Of a DNA stretch of 64,000 bases, positions 34,411 to 43,912 are shown in pieces; positions within the stretch are counted from its first letter, which is position 1, and each line of letters begins with the position of its first letter. Location: NCBI GenBank assembly GCA_963801475.1, contig CAWDEX010000002.1, positions 62,001-126,000 of the forward strand, in the 5' to 3' direction. Under the pieces are notes generated by a model. The model was not told the DNA's origin and searched no databases. It saw only the letters and a program-made list of their open reading frames with translations. The DNA is from DAOMFB01 sp963801475. GTDB lineage: Bacteria > Acidobacteriota > Thermoanaerobaculia > UBA5066. A program made the translations under genes and the position numbers.

Positions 34411-37400
34411 GTGCAGAAGCTCGCCGAAATCTGCATCCGGCGCCCGGTTTTTGCTTCGATGCTGATCCTCTCGCTCGTCGTCGTCGGCGCGGCGAGCTAC
34501 CCGAAGCTGGGCGTCGACCGCTTCCCCTCCGTAGACCTCCCGACCGTCATCGTCCGCGCGACGCTCCCCGGCGCGTCTCCCGAGGAGATGGAGTCGTCCG
34601 TGTCGATGCCGCTCGAGGAGGCGGTGAACACCGTGCAGGGGATCGAGGAGCTCCGCTCCATCAGCGGTCTCGGCTCCTCGCTGATCGTCGTCACCTTCGC
34701 CCTGAACCGGGACATCGACGTCGCCACGCAGGACGTTCGTGACCGGGTCAACGCGGCGATGCGGCGCCTCCCGCGCGACATCGACCCCCCCATCGTCCAG
34801 AAGTTCGACAACGACTCCACGCCCGTCATGACGATCGCCCTCTCCGCCGACCGCTCCATCCGGGAGCTGACGGAGATCGCGGACAAGATCGTCAAGCCGA
34901 TTCTCGAGCGCTCGCCGGGCGTCGGCGAGATCTCCATCAACGGGGGGCTCCTCCGGGCGATCGATGTCCGCGTCAACGTGGACCGCCTCGCGGCCTACAA
35001 GATCCCGATCACCGCCGTTCAGACCGCCCTCCAGCGCCAAAACTCGGACGTGCCCGGCGGCAACGTGGACGCGGGACGGCGGGAGATCTCTCTCCGGACG
35101 ATGGGGCGTTTCGCGGACGCGCGGGCCTTCCAGGATCTGGTCGTCTCCTATGTGAACGGCGCCCCCGTGAGGATGTCCGACATCGGGACGGTGGAGGACG
35201 GCACCAAGGAGCAGCGGTCGCTCTCGCGGCTCAACGGCGCGCCGAACGTCACGCTCGAGGTCCGGCGCCAGTCCGGGGCGAACACGATCGTCGTCATCGA
35301 GGGCGTCAAGAAGTCGATGGAGCGTGCCAGGACGCTCATCCCCGCCGACGTGTCGATGCTCCCCATCCGCGACCAGTCGCGGTTCATCAAGGCGGCCCTC
35401 TCGGAGATCAACGTCCACCTGATTCTCGGGAGCCTCTTCGCCACCCTCGTCGTCCTCGTCTTCATGAGGAACTGGCGCTCGACGCTGATCGCCGCCGTGG
35501 CGATCCCGACGTCGCTCATCGCGACCTTCGCCATGATGCGGGCTCTCGACTTCACGCTGAACAGCGTGACGATGCTGGCTCTCGTCCTGATGGTCGGCGT
35601 CGTCATCGACGACGCCATCGTCGTCCTCGAGAACATCTTCCGGTTCATCGAGGAGAAGAAGATGGACTCCTTCGCGGCGGCGAAGGCGGCCACGGCGGAC
35701 ATCGGGCTCGCGGTCATGGCGACGACCTTCTCCCTCGTCGTCATCTTCCTGCCGGTCTCGTTCATGTCCTCGATCTCGGGGCGGTTCCTCTACCAGTTCG
35801 GCATCACGGCCTCGTGCGCCATCCTCGTGAGCCTCCTCGTCTCGTTCACGTTGACGCCGATGATGAGCGCCCGACTCCTGCGCGACGTGGCGGCGCGGCA
35901 CGTGACCGGCGCCACGAAGCCCGGCGAGGCGGGCGAGCCGGCCTCCCGCCGCGGCTTCTACCACCGGCTCGACGCCTTCTACACGAAGGTCCTCTCGTGG
36001 GCGATGAGCCACCGGAAAGCCGTCGTCATCGGCGCCGGCGTCGTCGTCCTCTCGACGTTCCCGATCTACAAGGCGACCCGGCAGGAGCTGGTCCCCGGCA
36101 ACGTCGACGAGGCGGAGTTCGACGTCTCGATCGACGCGCCCGAGGGGATGAGCCTCGCCGCCATGGACGAGGCGATGCGCGAGGTGGAGCGTGAGCTCCT
36201 GGCCACGCGGGGCGTCACGACCGTCCTCACGTCGGTCGGCAGCTCCTGGCTGGGGAGCGTCAACAGCGGCAGCGCCTACGTCCGGATCAAGCCCCACGAG
36301 GAGCGGGTCTTCGGCTTTGGCCGGATCGGGCACGAGCTCGGGAACCTGACGCCGTGGCGCGCCTTCTACGGCAACTACAGCCAGCGCGACGTGATGATGG
36401 AGGTGCGCCGGCGCCTCCGGAAGTTCAGCCACCTCCGCAGCTCCGTCCGGAACGCCTCTTCGTTCAACTTCGGCGGCGGACCGGGCGACATCGTTCTCGC
36501 CCTGCGCGGCCCCGACGTCATCACTCTTCTGAAGAGCCTGGAGACGATCCGCGACCGGACCCTCAAGGGGGAGATCCCCGGCATCGTCGACGCCAACACG
36601 GGCCTCCGCCTCGACAAACCCGAGCTGCGGATCCGGGTCGACCGCGACAAGGCCGCCGACCTCGGCGTCGACGTGACGGACGTCGCCTCGAGCCTCCGGA
36701 TCATGGTGGGGGGCGACGACCGGGTCAGCCGCTTCCGCGACGACGTCGTCGGGCAGGACTACGACGTCCAGCTCCGCCTCGAGAAGGCGGACCGGAGCGA
36801 CGCCGAGACGATCTCCCGCCTCTTCGTCCCCTCCTCGCGCGGCGGCCTCGTCCGGCTGGACAACGTCGTGGACCTCGTGGAGGGCTACGCCCCGTCGCGC
36901 ATCGAGCGGCTGGACCGGCAGCGGACGGTCCGCCTCTTCGCCGGCGTGGCGCCGGGCTACGCCCTCGCGGACCGGATCGAGGCGCTCCGGCAGGCGGTCG
37001 CCGAGCTGAATCTCCCCGCCTCGTACTCCCTCTCCGTCCTCGGGAGGGGCCGCGAGTTCGAGCGGACCTTCAAGGAGTTCTTCTTCGCCTTCCTCCTCTC
37101 GATCGCCTTCATGTACATGATCCTCGCGTCGCAGTTCGAGAGCGTCATCCACCCGGTGACGATCCTCGTGTCGCTCCCGCTCTCGGTCCCCTTCGCCCTC
37201 TTCTCGCTCTGGGCCATGGGCGACACGATCAACCTCTACTCGGCCCTCGGCGTCCTCGTCCTCTTCGGCGTCGTGAAGAAGAACGCCATCCTCCAGATCG
37301 ACCACATGAACAACCTCCGGCGGCGGGACGGCCTGCCGCGGCACCAAGCCGTCATGCAGGCGAACCGGGACCGGCTCCGGCCGATCCTGATGACGACGCT

Positions 37401-37716
37401 CGCCCTCGTGGCGGGGATGATCCCTCTCGCCCTCGGCACCGGCCCGGGCGCCGAGGAGCGGCGCTCCATCGCGATCGTCGTCATCGGGGGCCAGACACTC
37501 TCGCTCCTCCTGACGCTTCTCGCGACGCCTGTCTTCTACACGGTCTTCGAGGACATCGCCGCCTCGCCCCAGTGGAGGACGTTCATCGGGAAGGTCGTCG
37601 AGCCGGTGGAGGCCGCGGCCGGGGCGGCCCAGGCACGCGCCGCGGCCTGGGTCGAGGGCTGGCGCGCCCGACGGGCGGCCAAGAGCGGCGGAAACGGACG
37701 GTCCCTCGCTCCCTGA
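34411..37716 (+). CDS. RND multidrug/solute efflux pump (HAE1-like)
   Basis: The 1,101-residue protein has the RND layout: TM1 at residues 10-30 (RRPVFASMLILSLVVVG), a large periplasmic loop, six TMs including the proton-relay block VVIDDAIVVLENIF, a second loop and five further TMs (KNAILQIDHMN near residue 965). The GTG start follows the adaptor stop by 12 bp, so they form one operon. HAE1/MexB-type pumps export hydrophobic drugs or lipids; the substrate here is unknown. A C-terminal Ala/Arg-rich tail (about 40 residues) is extra. Confidence 0.9.
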   Translation: MQKLAEICIRRPVFASMLILSLVVVGAASYPKLGVDRFPSVDLPTVIVRATLPGASPEEMESSVSMPLEEAVNTVQGIEELRSISGLGSSLIVVTFALNRDIDVATQDVRDRVNAAMRRLPRDIDPPIVQKFDNDSTPVMTIALSADRSIRELTEIADKIVKPILERSPGVGEISINGGLLRAIDVRVNVDRLAAYKIPITAVQTALQRQNSDVPGGNVDAGRREISLRTMGRFADARAFQDLVVSYVNGAPVRMSDIGTVEDGTKEQRSLSRLNGAPNVTLEVRRQSGANTIVVIEGVKKSMERARTLIPADVSMLPIRDQSRFIKAALSEINVHLILGSLFATLVVLVFMRNWRSTLIAAVAIPTSLIATFAMMRALDFTLNSVTMLALVLMVGVVIDDAIVVLENIFRFIEEKKMDSFAAAKAATADIGLAVMATTFSLVVIFLPVSFMSSISGRFLYQFGITASCAILVSLLVSFTLTPMMSARLLRDVAARHVTGATKPGEAGEPASRRGFYHRLDAFYTKVLSWAMSHRKAVVIGAGVVVLSTFPIYKATRQELVPGNVDEAEFDVSIDAPEGMSLAAMDEAMREVERELLATRGVTTVLTSVGSSWLGSVNSGSAYVRIKPHEERVFGFGRIGHELGNLTPWRAFYGNYSQRDVMMEVRRRLRKFSHLRSSVRNASSFNFGGGPGDIVLALRGPDVITLLKSLETIRDRTLKGEIPGIVDANTGLRLDKPELRIRVDRDKAADLGVDVTDVASSLRIMVGGDDRVSRFRDDVVGQDYDVQLRLEKADRSDAETISRLFVPSSRGGLVRLDNVVDLVEGYAPSRIERLDRQRTVRLFAGVAPGYALADRIEALRQAVAELNLPASYSLSVLGRGREFERTFKEFFFAFLLSIAFMYMILASQFESVIHPVTILVSLPLSVPFALFSLWAMGDTINLYSALGVLVLFGVVKKNAILQIDHMNNLRRRDGLPRHQAVMQANRDRLRPILMTTLALVAGMIPLALGTGPGAEERRSIAIVVIGGQTLSLLLTLLATPVFYTVFEDIAASPQWRTFIGKVVEPVEAAAGAAQARAAAWVEGWRARRAAKSGGNGRSLAP

Positions 37717-37856
37717 GGCCCCGTTCCCGGCCGGTCCGAGCCTGATTCATTCGCCTCATAACCCCCCCGCCGCGGGAGGAGCAGAGTTGCGCCAAGTTCG
37801 ACCGTTCTGTGGGTGCTTCGGTTCTTCTTTCTTTCCTCTTTGAAGGAGATGAGGAC

Positions 37857-40800
37857 ATGTTGAAGAAGTTTCTCGTCGCGCTGCTCTGTCTCACGGCCGG
37901 CGTGGCCTTCGCGCAGACCTCGACCACCGCGTCGCTCTCCGGCACGGTGACGCATGACGGCGCGGGGGTTCCCGGCGTCACGGTCACCGTGAAATCCCCC
38001 GCCTTGCAGGGGAGCCGCACCACGGTCACCGGGACGGGCGGCGGCTATTCGATGCTGAACCTCCCTTCCGGCGAGTACACCGTCACCTTCTCGATCAGCG
38101 GGTTCGAGACGGTCACCCGGGGCACCGTCCTCAAGCTCGCCCAGCGGACGATCGAGGACGCTGCGCTGAGGCTGAAGGGGGTCACCGAGGCCGTCGTCGT
38201 CACCGCAGCGGTGAAGGACGTGTTCTCCGAGACGGCGCAGGCCGGCACGACGCTCCAGGGGAAGGAGATGGCCAAGCTTCCGACCGCGCGGACGATCCTC
38301 GCGGCCGTCCAGTTGGCGCCCGGCGTCACCAGCAACGGGCCGAACAACAACACCATGATCTCCGGGGCGATGTCCTTCGACAATCTCTTCACGATCAACG
38401 GGGTCGTCGCCACGGAGAACATCCGCGGGACGCCGTACGACCTCTACATCGAGGACGCGGTCCTCGAGACGACGACCTCCACCTCCGCCATCTCGGCCGA
38501 ATACGGGCGCTTCACCGGCGGCATCGTGAACGCCGTGACGAAGTCGGGCGGAAACGACTTCTCCGGCAGCTTCCGGACGACGCTGACGAACGACGCCTGG
38601 TCGGCCCTCAACCCGACGCTGGCCCTCAACGACTCGAACTACAAACCGCAGACGCCCGTCCCCAACACGCGAACGCAATACGTCGTGCCCCGGTACGAGG
38701 CCACGCTCGGCGGGCCGATCTGGAAGGACCACATCTGGTTCTTCGGCGCGGGCCGCTACGAGAAGACCGAGACGACCAACCAGACCCGCCTGACCCAGCT
38801 GGACTACGTCTTCGGCCAGAAGGAGACGCGGTACGAGGCGAAGCTGACCATCACTCCGCTCCAGGGGCACATGCTCGTCGGGGCGTACACGAACATCTCG
38901 AACGAACAGACGAACTACGCCTTCCCGTCGATCCCCGTCATGGACATGGCGAGCATCTACGACCGGCAGCTCCCGCAGGAGCTTCTCTCGATCAACTATT
39001 CGGGCGTCTTCACGAACAACCTCACCGGCGAACTGCAGTACTCCAGCCGGAAGTTCACGTTCGAGAACAGCGGCAGCCGATACACCGACCTGATCCAGGG
39101 GACCGTCGCCCGCGACCGTTCGCAGGGGACGTCGTGGTGGTCTCCGATCTTCTGCGGCGTCTGCGGCCCCGAGAAGCGGAACAACGACGACTACCTCGCC
39201 AAGGTGAGCTATTTCCTCTCGAACGAGAAGCTCGGATCGCACCAGATCGCGGCCGGCTACGACAACTTCGGCGGCCAGCGGATCGCCAACAACCACCAGT
39301 CGGGGAGCGACTATCAGGTCTTCGGGACCGGGTCGACCATCCGGAACGGTGTCGTCTACCCGGTCTGGAGACCCGGCTCGACCATCCTTCTCTGGTATCC
39401 GATCCCCTACCTCTCACAGGGAAGCGACGTGAGGACCCAGTCGGTCTACCTCAACGACAACTGGCGCCTGAACAACTACTTCAGCTTCAACGTGGGCGTC
39501 CGGTGGGACAAGAACCACGCCATCGACAGCTACGGCGCCCTCACCGCGGACGACAGCGCCTGGAGCCCTCGTCTCTCGGCGGCCTACAGCCCGAAGGGAG
39601 ACGGGAGCCTCATCTTCCGCGCCAGCTACGGGAAATACGTCGGCGCCCCTTCGGAGAACCAGGTCAGCGCCGGCTCCCCGGCCGGTAATCCCGCCACGTT
39701 CCAGTACATCTACCAGGGCCCCGCCATCAACGGCGATCCGAACGCCCCTACGCTCGTGCCGACCGACGTCGCCCTGCAGCAGTTCTTCAACTACTGGGGC
39801 ATCACCGCGCCGAACCAGTATCCCGCCGCGAACTTCTCGCCGGCGTCCGTCTCCTACCCCGGCGTCAACACGAAGATCGTCGGCAGCCTGAAGTCGCCCA
39901 GCACCGACGAGTTCACCGTCGGCTTTCAGGCACGCGTCACCCGGTGGCTCAACGTCCGGGTGGACGGCGTCTACCGGAACTTCGTCGACTTCTACAACGA
40001 ACGGATCGACCAGTCGACCGGCTACGTCACCGACAGCCTCGGCCGCAAGTACGACTTCCACGCCATCGAGAACACGACCGACGCCGAAAGGAAGTACTAC
40101 GGCCTCCACACGGGGTTCGAGGCCCGGCCCTATCCGACGTTCAGCTTCGGCGGCAGCTGGACCTGGTCGCATCTCTACGGCAACTTCGTGGGCGAGAACT
40201 CCGGCTCCGGCCCGCTCCGGTACACGGGCGACCAGTACCCCGAGTACATCCAGCGCGCATGGAACGTTCCGACGGGGAGCCTCGGAGCCGACCAGCGGCA
40301 CCGGCTGAGGCTCTACGGCTCCTACGACCTCCCGCTCCCGAAGTTCGTCGGCAACTGGAACGTCGGCGGCACCTTCGGCCTGGACACCGGACAGCCGTAC
40401 GGCGCGGCGGGAACGATCAACTCCACGCCGTATGTCACGAACCCCGGCTACTACCAGCCCCCGACGGCGGGCGTCACCTACTGGTTCACGGCGCGGGATG
40501 CCTTCCGGACGCCGACGGTCACCCGCCTCGACCTGTCGCTCAACTGGACGATGCCTCTTTGGAAGACGGTCGAAATTTTCATCTCGCCGCAGGTCCTGAA
40601 CGTCTTCAACAGCGCCGCCTTGACCACCGTGGACTCCACCGTCGTGACGGCGGCCAGCCCCGGCGGCAGCGGCAACAAGCTCGCGCCCTTCAACCCGTTC
40701 ACGCAAGTCCCCGTCCAGCGCCCCAACGGCGATCAGACCGTCACGACCGCCAACTGGGACTATGGCCCGAATTTCGGCAAACCGACGTCCTACACCTCTC

Positions 40801-40865
40801 AGCTCACGGCGGGCGGTTACCAGCTTCCCCGGACCTTCCGGCTCTCCTGCGGCATCCGCTTTTAG
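37857..40865 (+). CDS. Oar-like TonB-dependent outer-membrane protein 1
   Basis: The 1,002-residue protein starts at ATG with SD gaaggaga. The signal peptide is residues 1-20 (GVAFAQ). A carboxypeptidase-regulatory-like domain (TASLSGTVTHDGAGVPGVTV ...) precedes a plug domain (SGAMSFDNLFTINGVVATE, YGRFTGGIVNAVTKSGGND) and a large beta-barrel that ends in Phe (LSCGIRF), as outer-membrane barrels do. Such Oar-type proteins are abundant in Acidobacteriota and Myxococcota. The substrate is unknown; TonB energisation is assumed. Confidence 0.87.
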   Translation: MLKKFLVALLCLTAGVAFAQTSTTASLSGTVTHDGAGVPGVTVTVKSPALQGSRTTVTGTGGGYSMLNLPSGEYTVTFSISGFETVTRGTVLKLAQRTIEDAALRLKGVTEAVVVTAAVKDVFSETAQAGTTLQGKEMAKLPTARTILAAVQLAPGVTSNGPNNNTMISGAMSFDNLFTINGVVATENIRGTPYDLYIEDAVLETTTSTSAISAEYGRFTGGIVNAVTKSGGNDFSGSFRTTLTNDAWSALNPTLALNDSNYKPQTPVPNTRTQYVVPRYEATLGGPIWKDHIWFFGAGRYEKTETTNQTRLTQLDYVFGQKETRYEAKLTITPLQGHMLVGAYTNISNEQTNYAFPSIPVMDMASIYDRQLPQELLSINYSGVFTNNLTGELQYSSRKFTFENSGSRYTDLIQGTVARDRSQGTSWWSPIFCGVCGPEKRNNDDYLAKVSYFLSNEKLGSHQIAAGYDNFGGQRIANNHQSGSDYQVFGTGSTIRNGVVYPVWRPGSTILLWYPIPYLSQGSDVRTQSVYLNDNWRLNNYFSFNVGVRWDKNHAIDSYGALTADDSAWSPRLSAAYSPKGDGSLIFRASYGKYVGAPSENQVSAGSPAGNPATFQYIYQGPAINGDPNAPTLVPTDVALQQFFNYWGITAPNQYPAANFSPASVSYPGVNTKIVGSLKSPSTDEFTVGFQARVTRWLNVRVDGVYRNFVDFYNERIDQSTGYVTDSLGRKYDFHAIENTTDAERKYYGLHTGFEARPYPTFSFGGSWTWSHLYGNFVGENSGSGPLRYTGDQYPEYIQRAWNVPTGSLGADQRHRLRLYGSYDLPLPKFVGNWNVGGTFGLDTGQPYGAAGTINSTPYVTNPGYYQPPTAGVTYWFTARDAFRTPTVTRLDLSLNWTMPLWKTVEIFISPQVLNVFNSAALTTVDSTVVTAASPGGSGNKLAPFNPFTQVPVQRPNGDQTVTTANWDYGPNFGKPTSYTSQLTAGGYQLPRTFRLSCGIRF

Positions 40866-40890
40866 CGACTCCGAATCTCCGGATCTCCGA

Positions 40891-40914
40891 GGGCCCCGGC
40901 GCGAGTCGGGGCCC
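40891..40914 (+). terminator. GC-rich hairpin after TonB-dependent gene 1
   Basis: The stem gggccccg/cggggccc is followed by a weak ttcgctt run, 25 bp after the stop codon. It may be an attenuating terminator before the second Oar-like gene. Confidence 0.45.
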
Positions 40915-41029
40915 TTCGCTTCAGGGACACACCAAGGGTCCCTTTCCGTTGACTCTTCCGGCTCGCTGGACGACACTTTGGCGTTCGGCAGATGTACTTT
41001 TTCTCTCTACTTCAGGAGGAGGAAATCGG

Positions 41030-43798
41030 ATGAGAATCCTGTTCAGAATTGCGCTTGCGTTGGCTCTCGTCGCCTTCGCGACGGCGGCGTTCGCGGGCGA
41101 GACGGGCTCCATTTCCGGGATCGTCAAGGACGGCACCGGCCAGCCCGTCCCCGGCGCCACCGTGAAGATCACCGGGGCGCAGGCGCCCTCGAACACCGTC
41201 ACCGGCGCTGCCGGCACATACAGGTTCCCCGTCGTCCTGCCGGGAGCCTGGACCGTCACTGCCGACCTGAAGGGTCTCGGCGCCGCGAGCCAGAAGGTCC
41301 AGGTCTTCGTCGACAACGACGTCCAGGTGAACCTCGTCCTCGTCCAGACGGCGAAGGCCGAGATCGTCGTGACCGGTGCCGTGGCCGAGATCGACAAGAA
41401 GGCCTCCGAGGTCAACTTCAACTACACCGACAACGTCATCAAGGACCTCCCCCTCACGCGGTCGTACGAGGGGCTCATCAAGCTGGTCCCGGGCACGCCG
41501 GGAACGGACGGGTCGGGACTCGTCACCATCTCGGGCGGGACGCGGCAGGACAACAAGTACCTCCTTGACGGCGTCAACATCACGAACCCGGGCTACGGCA
41601 GCCTCGGCGTCGACACGAACCAGCTCGACATCGCCGACTTCAACGTCAAGAAGGGGGGGATCACGGCGGAGTTCGGGCGAACCTCGGGCGCCATGTTCAA
41701 CGCCGTAACCCGGTCGGGGTCGAACGACTGGAACGGGAGCATTCTCGGAAACTTCTCCCCGAGCAGCTTCCAGGCCGAAAAGAAATACGCCACGACCCGG
41801 GAGACAACCAACTACAACGGACAGGGGAACTTCGGGTTCCCCATCGTGAAGGACACTCTCTTCGGATACGCCTCGGCGGCGTACTACTACACGAAGAATG
41901 CCGGGCAGTCCGCCACCTCCAACAACGTGACGTCGGTGCAGCCCGACTCGCACGTCAAGAACGGCGACTACTTCGGAAAGCTGACCGGCTTCATCGGCCA
42001 GCCGCTCCTCGTCAACGCCGGCTTCCGGATAATGCCGACCAAGTCGGACAACCAGTTTGACAACAGCTACGACTTCCCGACCGCGGGGTACAAGAACGAC
42101 GCGACGAACTACGTCGGAAACGTCACGGTCGACTGGTTCGCCTCGAAGGACACGGTCGTCGAGGCGAAGTACGTCTACCTCGACGAGACCGACGCGGTCG
42201 AGGCCCAGAACCCCCTCACGTCCCGGCCGAATACGATCGACCCGGCCAATCTCGGCGCCTACGGACAGTGGAACAACCCGGCGCGGAACAGCGGGAACCA
42301 GGGCGTCTACCCCTACATCACCACGGGGGACACCTACAAGCGGAACGAGGTCAAGGCGACGCTGAGCCAGTACCTCGACATCGGGCCTACGCAGAACCAG
42401 TTCAAGCTGGGCGGCGGGTACGAGACCCTGGAGTACGACCACGCCCGCGTGTCGAACGGCTGGGGGACCTTTCTCGTGAACTCATCCTGCCCGAAGGGAG
42501 TCTGCAATCCGAACGCGGCTGTACCCGGCATGATCCGGGCCCGGTTCTACGGGACGCAGCCCAATCAGATCGGCAGGGCGCGGACCTACTCGGCCTTCAT
42601 CCAGGACACGATCACCTGGAAGAACGTCACCCTCTACCTCGGCGTCCTCGCGAACAAGGACGACTTCGCGCAGATCTGCGAAGAGGGCGGACTCTGCGGG
42701 ACCACGGTCAACGCGACGACGACTCGGTACAACTTCATGACTTTCCGCTGGAGCGACGAGATTCAGCCCCGCTTCGGCATCACGTGGAACACCAACCTGA
42801 TCCAGGGCGACAAGCTCTATTCGACCTACGGCGAGTACGCCAACCTCGACCAGAAGTCGTCCAGCCGCGCCTACGCCCCGTACCGGATCCGGTACGACCA
42901 GGCCTGGTTCGACAAGACCACGGGCGCCTTCCTGGGACAGCAGATCCTCGGCTCCTCCGGCAGCAAGGTCATCCCGACCGACCTGAAGGCGCCTTACTAC
43001 CAGGAGTGGATCATCGGCTACTCGGCGGCCTTCGCGAAGGACTTCAGCTTCGACGTCTACTACCAGTACCGGAACCTGAAGAACCCCTTCGAGGACGTTC
43101 CGATCAACCCGGCCGACTACTTCGGCTCCTTCCAGGCCAAGAACATCGACGGCGCGCGACGCGTCTACCGGGCCGTGACCCTCGACGTCCAGAAGCGCTA
43201 CGCGAACGGCTGGTACGCCGACGCCAACATCACCATCAGCAAGCTCTACGGAAATTTCGACAACGACTACATGGACCTCCAGTTCAACACCTCCTCGCTC
43301 CTCGAGGATGACCCAACCTTGAACTCGTCGGTCCCGAACCGGTACGGCAGGTTCGGACAGGACCGCCCGGTCATCGCCAAGCTGATGGGGTCCTACGACT
43401 TCCCCTTCGGCCTCACCTTCGGCGGCTTCCTCCGGGTTCAGAGCGGCACCGCCTGGGAGCCCCGCGGAGCCGGGCCCAACTCGACCAGCTCGCGCTATCT
43501 CCTTCCGGCCGCGACCTACCGCCTTCCGACCTGGACGACGTTCGACCTCCTCGGGGCATACACCTTCAAGCTGAATCCCTCGATGGGTGTCCGGATCGAG
43601 GCGCGCGTGTCGAACCTCTTCAATACGCAGACCGTCATGGGCGTCAGCCAGATCCAGTACCTCGACGGCTACAAGGACGGTGTTCCGGCCAGCACGATGG
43701 GCCCGCAGGGGACGACCCAGCCGAACCCGAACTACGGAAACGCCAGCAGCTGGGCCTCGCCCCGGCGGCTGGTGCTGACGGCACGGCTCGACTTTTAG
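41030..43798 (+). CDS. Oar-like TonB-dependent outer-membrane protein 2
   Basis: The 922-residue protein starts at ATG with SD caggaggagg. Signal peptide residues 1-22 end TAAFA. A regulatory-like domain (GSISGIVKDGTGQPVPGATV) and a plug (VTISGGTRQDNKYLLDGVNI, EFGRTSGAMFNAVTRSGSND) precede the barrel, which ends with Phe (VLTARLDF). It is a different family member from the preceding gene, not a recent duplicate. The 164-bp gap and hairpin suggest a separate or attenuated transcript. Confidence 0.87.
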   Translation: MRILFRIALALALVAFATAAFAGETGSISGIVKDGTGQPVPGATVKITGAQAPSNTVTGAAGTYRFPVVLPGAWTVTADLKGLGAASQKVQVFVDNDVQVNLVLVQTAKAEIVVTGAVAEIDKKASEVNFNYTDNVIKDLPLTRSYEGLIKLVPGTPGTDGSGLVTISGGTRQDNKYLLDGVNITNPGYGSLGVDTNQLDIADFNVKKGGITAEFGRTSGAMFNAVTRSGSNDWNGSILGNFSPSSFQAEKKYATTRETTNYNGQGNFGFPIVKDTLFGYASAAYYYTKNAGQSATSNNVTSVQPDSHVKNGDYFGKLTGFIGQPLLVNAGFRIMPTKSDNQFDNSYDFPTAGYKNDATNYVGNVTVDWFASKDTVVEAKYVYLDETDAVEAQNPLTSRPNTIDPANLGAYGQWNNPARNSGNQGVYPYITTGDTYKRNEVKATLSQYLDIGPTQNQFKLGGGYETLEYDHARVSNGWGTFLVNSSCPKGVCNPNAAVPGMIRARFYGTQPNQIGRARTYSAFIQDTITWKNVTLYLGVLANKDDFAQICEEGGLCGTTVNATTTRYNFMTFRWSDEIQPRFGITWNTNLIQGDKLYSTYGEYANLDQKSSSRAYAPYRIRYDQAWFDKTTGAFLGQQILGSSGSKVIPTDLKAPYYQEWIIGYSAAFAKDFSFDVYYQYRNLKNPFEDVPINPADYFGSFQAKNIDGARRVYRAVTLDVQKRYANGWYADANITISKLYGNFDNDYMDLQFNTSSLLEDDPTLNSSVPNRYGRFGQDRPVIAKLMGSYDFPFGLTFGGFLRVQSGTAWEPRGAGPNSTSSRYLLPAATYRLPTWTTFDLLGAYTFKLNPSMGVRIEARVSNLFNTQTVMGVSQIQYLDGYKDGVPASTMGPQGTTQPNPNYGNASSWASPRRLVLTARLDF

Positions 43799-43883
43799 CG
43801 ATGCAGGGGGTGCGAAGCCCCTCAAGGCGCAGGTAGCGCCGGGTTCGCACCCCCCGCACCCCCCTAATCCTCTCGAAGGAACG

Positions 43884-43912
43884 AAAGCCCGGCGAAGACG
43901 CCGGGCCTTTTC
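43884..43912. terminator. Bidirectional rho-independent terminator
   Basis: The stem gcccggcg/cgccgggc with a short loop is followed by cttttc on the + strand and by ctttcgtt on the - strand. It separates the convergent Oar-like and glycosyltransferase genes. Confidence 0.85.

Noticed and set aside
34009..37347. A 1,112-codon open frame on the - strand opposite the RND pump, and similar long frames opposite the Rhs gene (3246-5144) and other genes
   Set aside because: They are antisense shadows caused by strong GC bias at third codon positions. Their translations are Arg/Asp/Glu/Val-rich without any fold, while the + strand genes carry clear family motifs.
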